DNA of 64,000 nucleotides. Origin: Candidatus Aphodousia faecipullorum. Its GTDB lineage: Bacteria; Pseudomonadota; Gammaproteobacteria; Burkholderiales; Burkholderiaceae_F. The translations under genes and the position numbers were made by a program. Numbering within the stretch: the stretch's first letter is position 1; every line of letters starts with the position of its first letter. The stretch spans positions 1-64,000 of the forward strand of contig DVNR01000062.1 of NCBI GenBank assembly GCA_018714205.1. Direction: 5' to 3'. Positions 61,884-64,000 of this stretch are shown here, in pieces. Under the pieces are notes generated by a model. It worked only from the letters and a program-made list of their open reading frames with translations, was not told where the DNA came from and did not search any database.

Positions 61884-62801
61884 ATGGCACAAGATTTCGA
61901 TTATTTCCTGATTTTGTCGGCGCTTGCTTTTTTCATGGTTGTCATCTTGATCATCCGGATGACTAGGGGCAATCGCGCCAATAAAACCGACGAGACGAAA
62001 ATCGGTGCAACGCAAACTCCGCTTCGTCGGGAAAGAATTCGTCCGAACCGACAGCCAAACTTTGAAATTCCAAAGAACTTGCTGAAACCCGAGGACAAAG
62101 CGCCGAGGTTGGCTCGAATCGAACTTTATGACGCTTGCCAGAAACTCTATGCCGTCTTGAGGCGCTCGGACTTATCAGCGCAAGCCTGGGGCAGGGGAGA
62201 GGCTTTTTCTGAAAACCTTGATCGTTTCGCCGCCGAGTACTTACCGTTAAGCAAAGACGAAGCCCTAATGCTACACATTGTTGATCCCACGCTTCGCGGC
62301 GCTTTAACCGCAAAGGGTTTCGATGAAAATAATCACCCTTGGGAAAAGTCCTTTCAAAAAGTGCCCAATGTCGATGCGTTCCCTCAGGTCAATACCGCCG
62401 ATGATTTTTCGGCTTGGTTAAAAAATCAACTGGCCAGCGATTGCTCCGCCATCTTTTTCGAATTGCCTGAAGCCGCACAGGCCGCTTTAATGCTTGGTAA
62501 GAGTGAAGACCTCGCTTTCACTCAGCCCTTTGACAAAAAGACCAACGCTCAACTTCTGAGCTATCAGGCCTATCGACTTTTAAACGAAATCGTCAATCAC
62601 AAGAATTTCTACGAACGCTCCGCCTTATGGAATCGTTACTTCAAATTGAAATCATCGAATCCAGATTTCAATCTACTCGTTAACCCTAACGACGAAAGGC
62701 TAGTAATTTCGCATTCTTTTGCTTTAACGCAAAAGTTGCCAATTTTTTATATTCGTGACACTAAGGATTGTGGAAAGTGGCATAACGCACTGAATTTTTA
62801 G
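61884..62801 (+). CDS. Hypothetical membrane-anchored protein
   Basis: The 305-residue product has one N-terminal transmembrane helix (FLILSALAFFMVVILIIRM, about 8-26), a basic, proline-containing linker (about 27-70), and a mostly helical soluble domain. I recognise no family or active-site motif. An AGGCTTAGGGT stretch precedes the ATG. Orientation by the positive-inside rule (RMTRGNR after the helix) puts the bulk in the cytoplasm. No partner gene adjoins. Confidence 0.7.
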   Translation: MAQDFDYFLILSALAFFMVVILIIRMTRGNRANKTDETKIGATQTPLRRERIRPNRQPNFEIPKNLLKPEDKAPRLARIELYDACQKLYAVLRRSDLSAQAWGRGEAFSENLDRFAAEYLPLSKDEALMLHIVDPTLRGALTAKGFDENNHPWEKSFQKVPNVDAFPQVNTADDFSAWLKNQLASDCSAIFFELPEAAQAALMLGKSEDLAFTQPFDKKTNAQLLSYQAYRLLNEIVNHKNFYERSALWNRYFKLKSSNPDFNLLVNPNDERLVISHSFALTQKLPIFYIRDTKDCGKWHNALNF

Positions 62802-63037
62802 GATAAATCAAACTTTCTTCAACATCTTTACAAAACTCGGCTGTTTACATTTCAATTTTTATTAGGGTAATCCCGTATTCTCCAATTGTTTTCCCTAATA
62901 CTACATTAGAGTCATGAGTCCGAAACAATTTGTAACGGCTCATACATAAACGTGCTTGTCTGTGGCGTTTCTGTGTTGTTCGTAGCGCTCAAACGACCTC
63001 AAAGCATATAAGAAAGTAATTTGGAAAGGAGAATGCA

Positions 63038-64000
63038 ATGGCGAAAACTAAATCTATGATGGGTTTGCCTATGCAAATTCTGGCCGGTTTAGTACTCGGT
63101 GTGGTCGTTGGGGCTATGGTAAGCTCTGATATTGCCGTTACGTACTTGAAACCGCTTGGTGACTTGTTCATCCGTTTGATCCGCATGGTTGTGGTGCCTT
63201 TGGTGTTTGCCACCTTGGTCGCCGGCGCCGCCGGTATTTCGGACGTTTCCAAGTTGGGGCGTGTGGCCGTGAAGACATTGGTCATCTTTATGCTCACGTC
63301 CGCAATTTCTGTGATTTTCGGTTTGGTGATTGCTAACTTGATCGACCCGGGCGTCGGCTTGACACTGTCGACCGAAGGCTTGAAGGCTGCTCAAGTCAAG
63401 GCTCCGAGCTTTATCCAAACGTTACTCGACATCGTTCCGATTAACCCGATGGAAGCCTTCGCCAAGGGCTCTATCCTTCAGATTATCTTCTTTGCCATCA
63501 TGTTCGGTATTTGCTTGAACGCGATGGGTGAGAAGGGCAAGGCGATGCTCGACTTCTTCTCGGTGATGGGCGACATCATGATCCGCATGACCAACATCGT
63601 GATGCGTTACGCTCCGATCGGTGTGTTCGGTTTGATCGCGGCTGTCGTTTCTCAACAAGGTTTGTCGGTTTTGTTGCCACTCGCCAAGTTGATTCTGTCG
63701 TCTTTCATCGCAACGAGCTTGTTGATCATCGTGATTTACTGCCCGTGGGTTAAGTTCGGTATTCGTATTCCGCTCTCCACGTACTTCAAGGGTATCTTCG
63801 AACCGTGGTTGATCGCCTTTACGACCTGCTCGTCTGCCGCCGCTATGGCTTCCAACATGATTGCTTCCCGTAAGTTGGGGGCAACGAACGCCATTGCTAG
63901 TTTCGCAGTCCCGTTGGGCAACACGATTAACATGAACGGCACGGCTGTTTACATGGGCGTTTGCGCAGTGTTCGCAGCTCAAGTTTACGGTATTGACCTC
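63038..64000 (+). CDS. Dicarboxylate/amino-acid:cation symporter, 3' end cut
   Basis: The frame is open from ATG 63038 (AAAGGAG site, six-base spacing) to the window end: 321 codons of a family usually 400-440 long. It belongs to the DAACS/glutamate symporter family: MGLPMQILAGLVLGVVVGA, LGDLFIRLIRMVVVPLVFAT and NPMEAFAKGSILQIIFFAIM are typical. The HP1 loop reads CSSAAAMASN, and the usual NMDGT motif of helix 7 is NMNGT here. Substrate is probably a C4-dicarboxylate or acidic amino acid; the altered motifs make the coupling ion uncertain. Confidence 0.9.
   Translation, partial: MAKTKSMMGLPMQILAGLVLGVVVGAMVSSDIAVTYLKPLGDLFIRLIRMVVVPLVFATLVAGAAGISDVSKLGRVAVKTLVIFMLTSAISVIFGLVIANLIDPGVGLTLSTEGLKAAQVKAPSFIQTLLDIVPINPMEAFAKGSILQIIFFAIMFGICLNAMGEKGKAMLDFFSVMGDIMIRMTNIVMRYAPIGVFGLIAAVVSQQGLSVLLPLAKLILSSFIATSLLIIVIYCPWVKFGIRIPLSTYFKGIFEPWLIAFTTCSSAAAMASNMIASRKLGATNAIASFAVPLGNTINMNGTAVYMGVCAVFAAQVYGIDL

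Noticed and set aside
1-64000. CRISPR array, insertion sequence, prophage or restriction-modification system
   Set aside because: No spaced identical repeats, transposase, phage structural or methyltransferase gene was found by reading both strands.

Overview
The window reads as chromosomal DNA of a Gram-negative proteobacterium, most likely a Burkholderiales gut commensal of the Sutterellaceae type (Parasutterella, Sutterella and relatives). Pointers are the classical tig-clpP-clpX-lon block, an RpoH-type heat-shock promoter, two proteins with the extended autotransporter signal peptide, one C-terminal autotransporter barrel, the yciB/parvulin pair, many tripartite/PhnD-like or orphan binding-protein genes and a metabolism with few sugar genes. 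This assignment is inference from gene content; no rRNA is present. Most of the sequence is ordinary, densely packed coding DNA with well-formed Rho-independent terminators.

Layout. 1-5.1 kb: lplT (cut by the window edge), divergent from alr-radA, then a UreE-like protein with an extreme His/Cys tail and a YbaK-type deacylase. 5.2-11.7 kb: tRNA-Leu (minus), then the protein-quality-control block tig, clpP, clpX and lon. 11.8-15.5 kb: tRNA-Val, tRNA-Asp, iadA, ppiD. 15.6-26 kb: nnr (minus), purL, a LysE exporter with an MFS transporter, an orphan amino-acid binding protein and a C69 dipeptidase. 26.1-31.2 kb: a decayed LysR gene meeting the tail of another broken gene, a periplasmic parvulin, yciB and an M16 peptidase. 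31.4-36.1 kb: a large autotransporter behind a T6G10 tract. 36.3-44.4 kb: ygfZ, mltG-tmk-holB, a lone tyrosine recombinase, an orphan PhnD-like sensor kinase and a small P-loop kinase. 44.4-48.4 kb: rng, a divergent GcvT-like protein and sdaA. 48.5-52.4 kb: a subtilase with autotransporter signal but no barrel, then thyA-folA. 52.6-54.8 kb: a YheO/DauR-type regulator, RidA and a threonine-synthase-like enzyme. 55-59.8 kb: a two-gene [FeFe]-hydrogenase operon directly followed by an FMN riboswitch and ribB. 60-64 kb: a MetQ-like lipoprotein, an aldo/keto reductase lacking two catalytic residues, an unknown membrane-anchored protein, and a dicarboxylate/amino-acid symporter cut by the window end.

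How the parts fit: much of the accessory content concerns amino acids and peptides (dipeptidases IadA and C69, M16 peptidase, serine deaminase, RidA plus a PLP lyase, LysE efflux, binding proteins, symporter), as expected of an asaccharolytic gut anaerobe. The NAD(P)H-linked [FeFe] hydrogenase would give it a hydrogen-evolving or hydrogen-consuming redox valve, uncommon for a betaproteobacterium. The best candidates for something new are this hydrogenase with its NuoF-fragment/GltD-like partner and abutting FMN riboswitch, the UreE-like protein with all core metal histidines lost but a repeat-built CCC/poly-His tail, the barrel-less ESPR subtilase, and the homopolymer tract before the autotransporter. 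No CRISPR array, insertion sequence, prophage or rRNA operon was seen.
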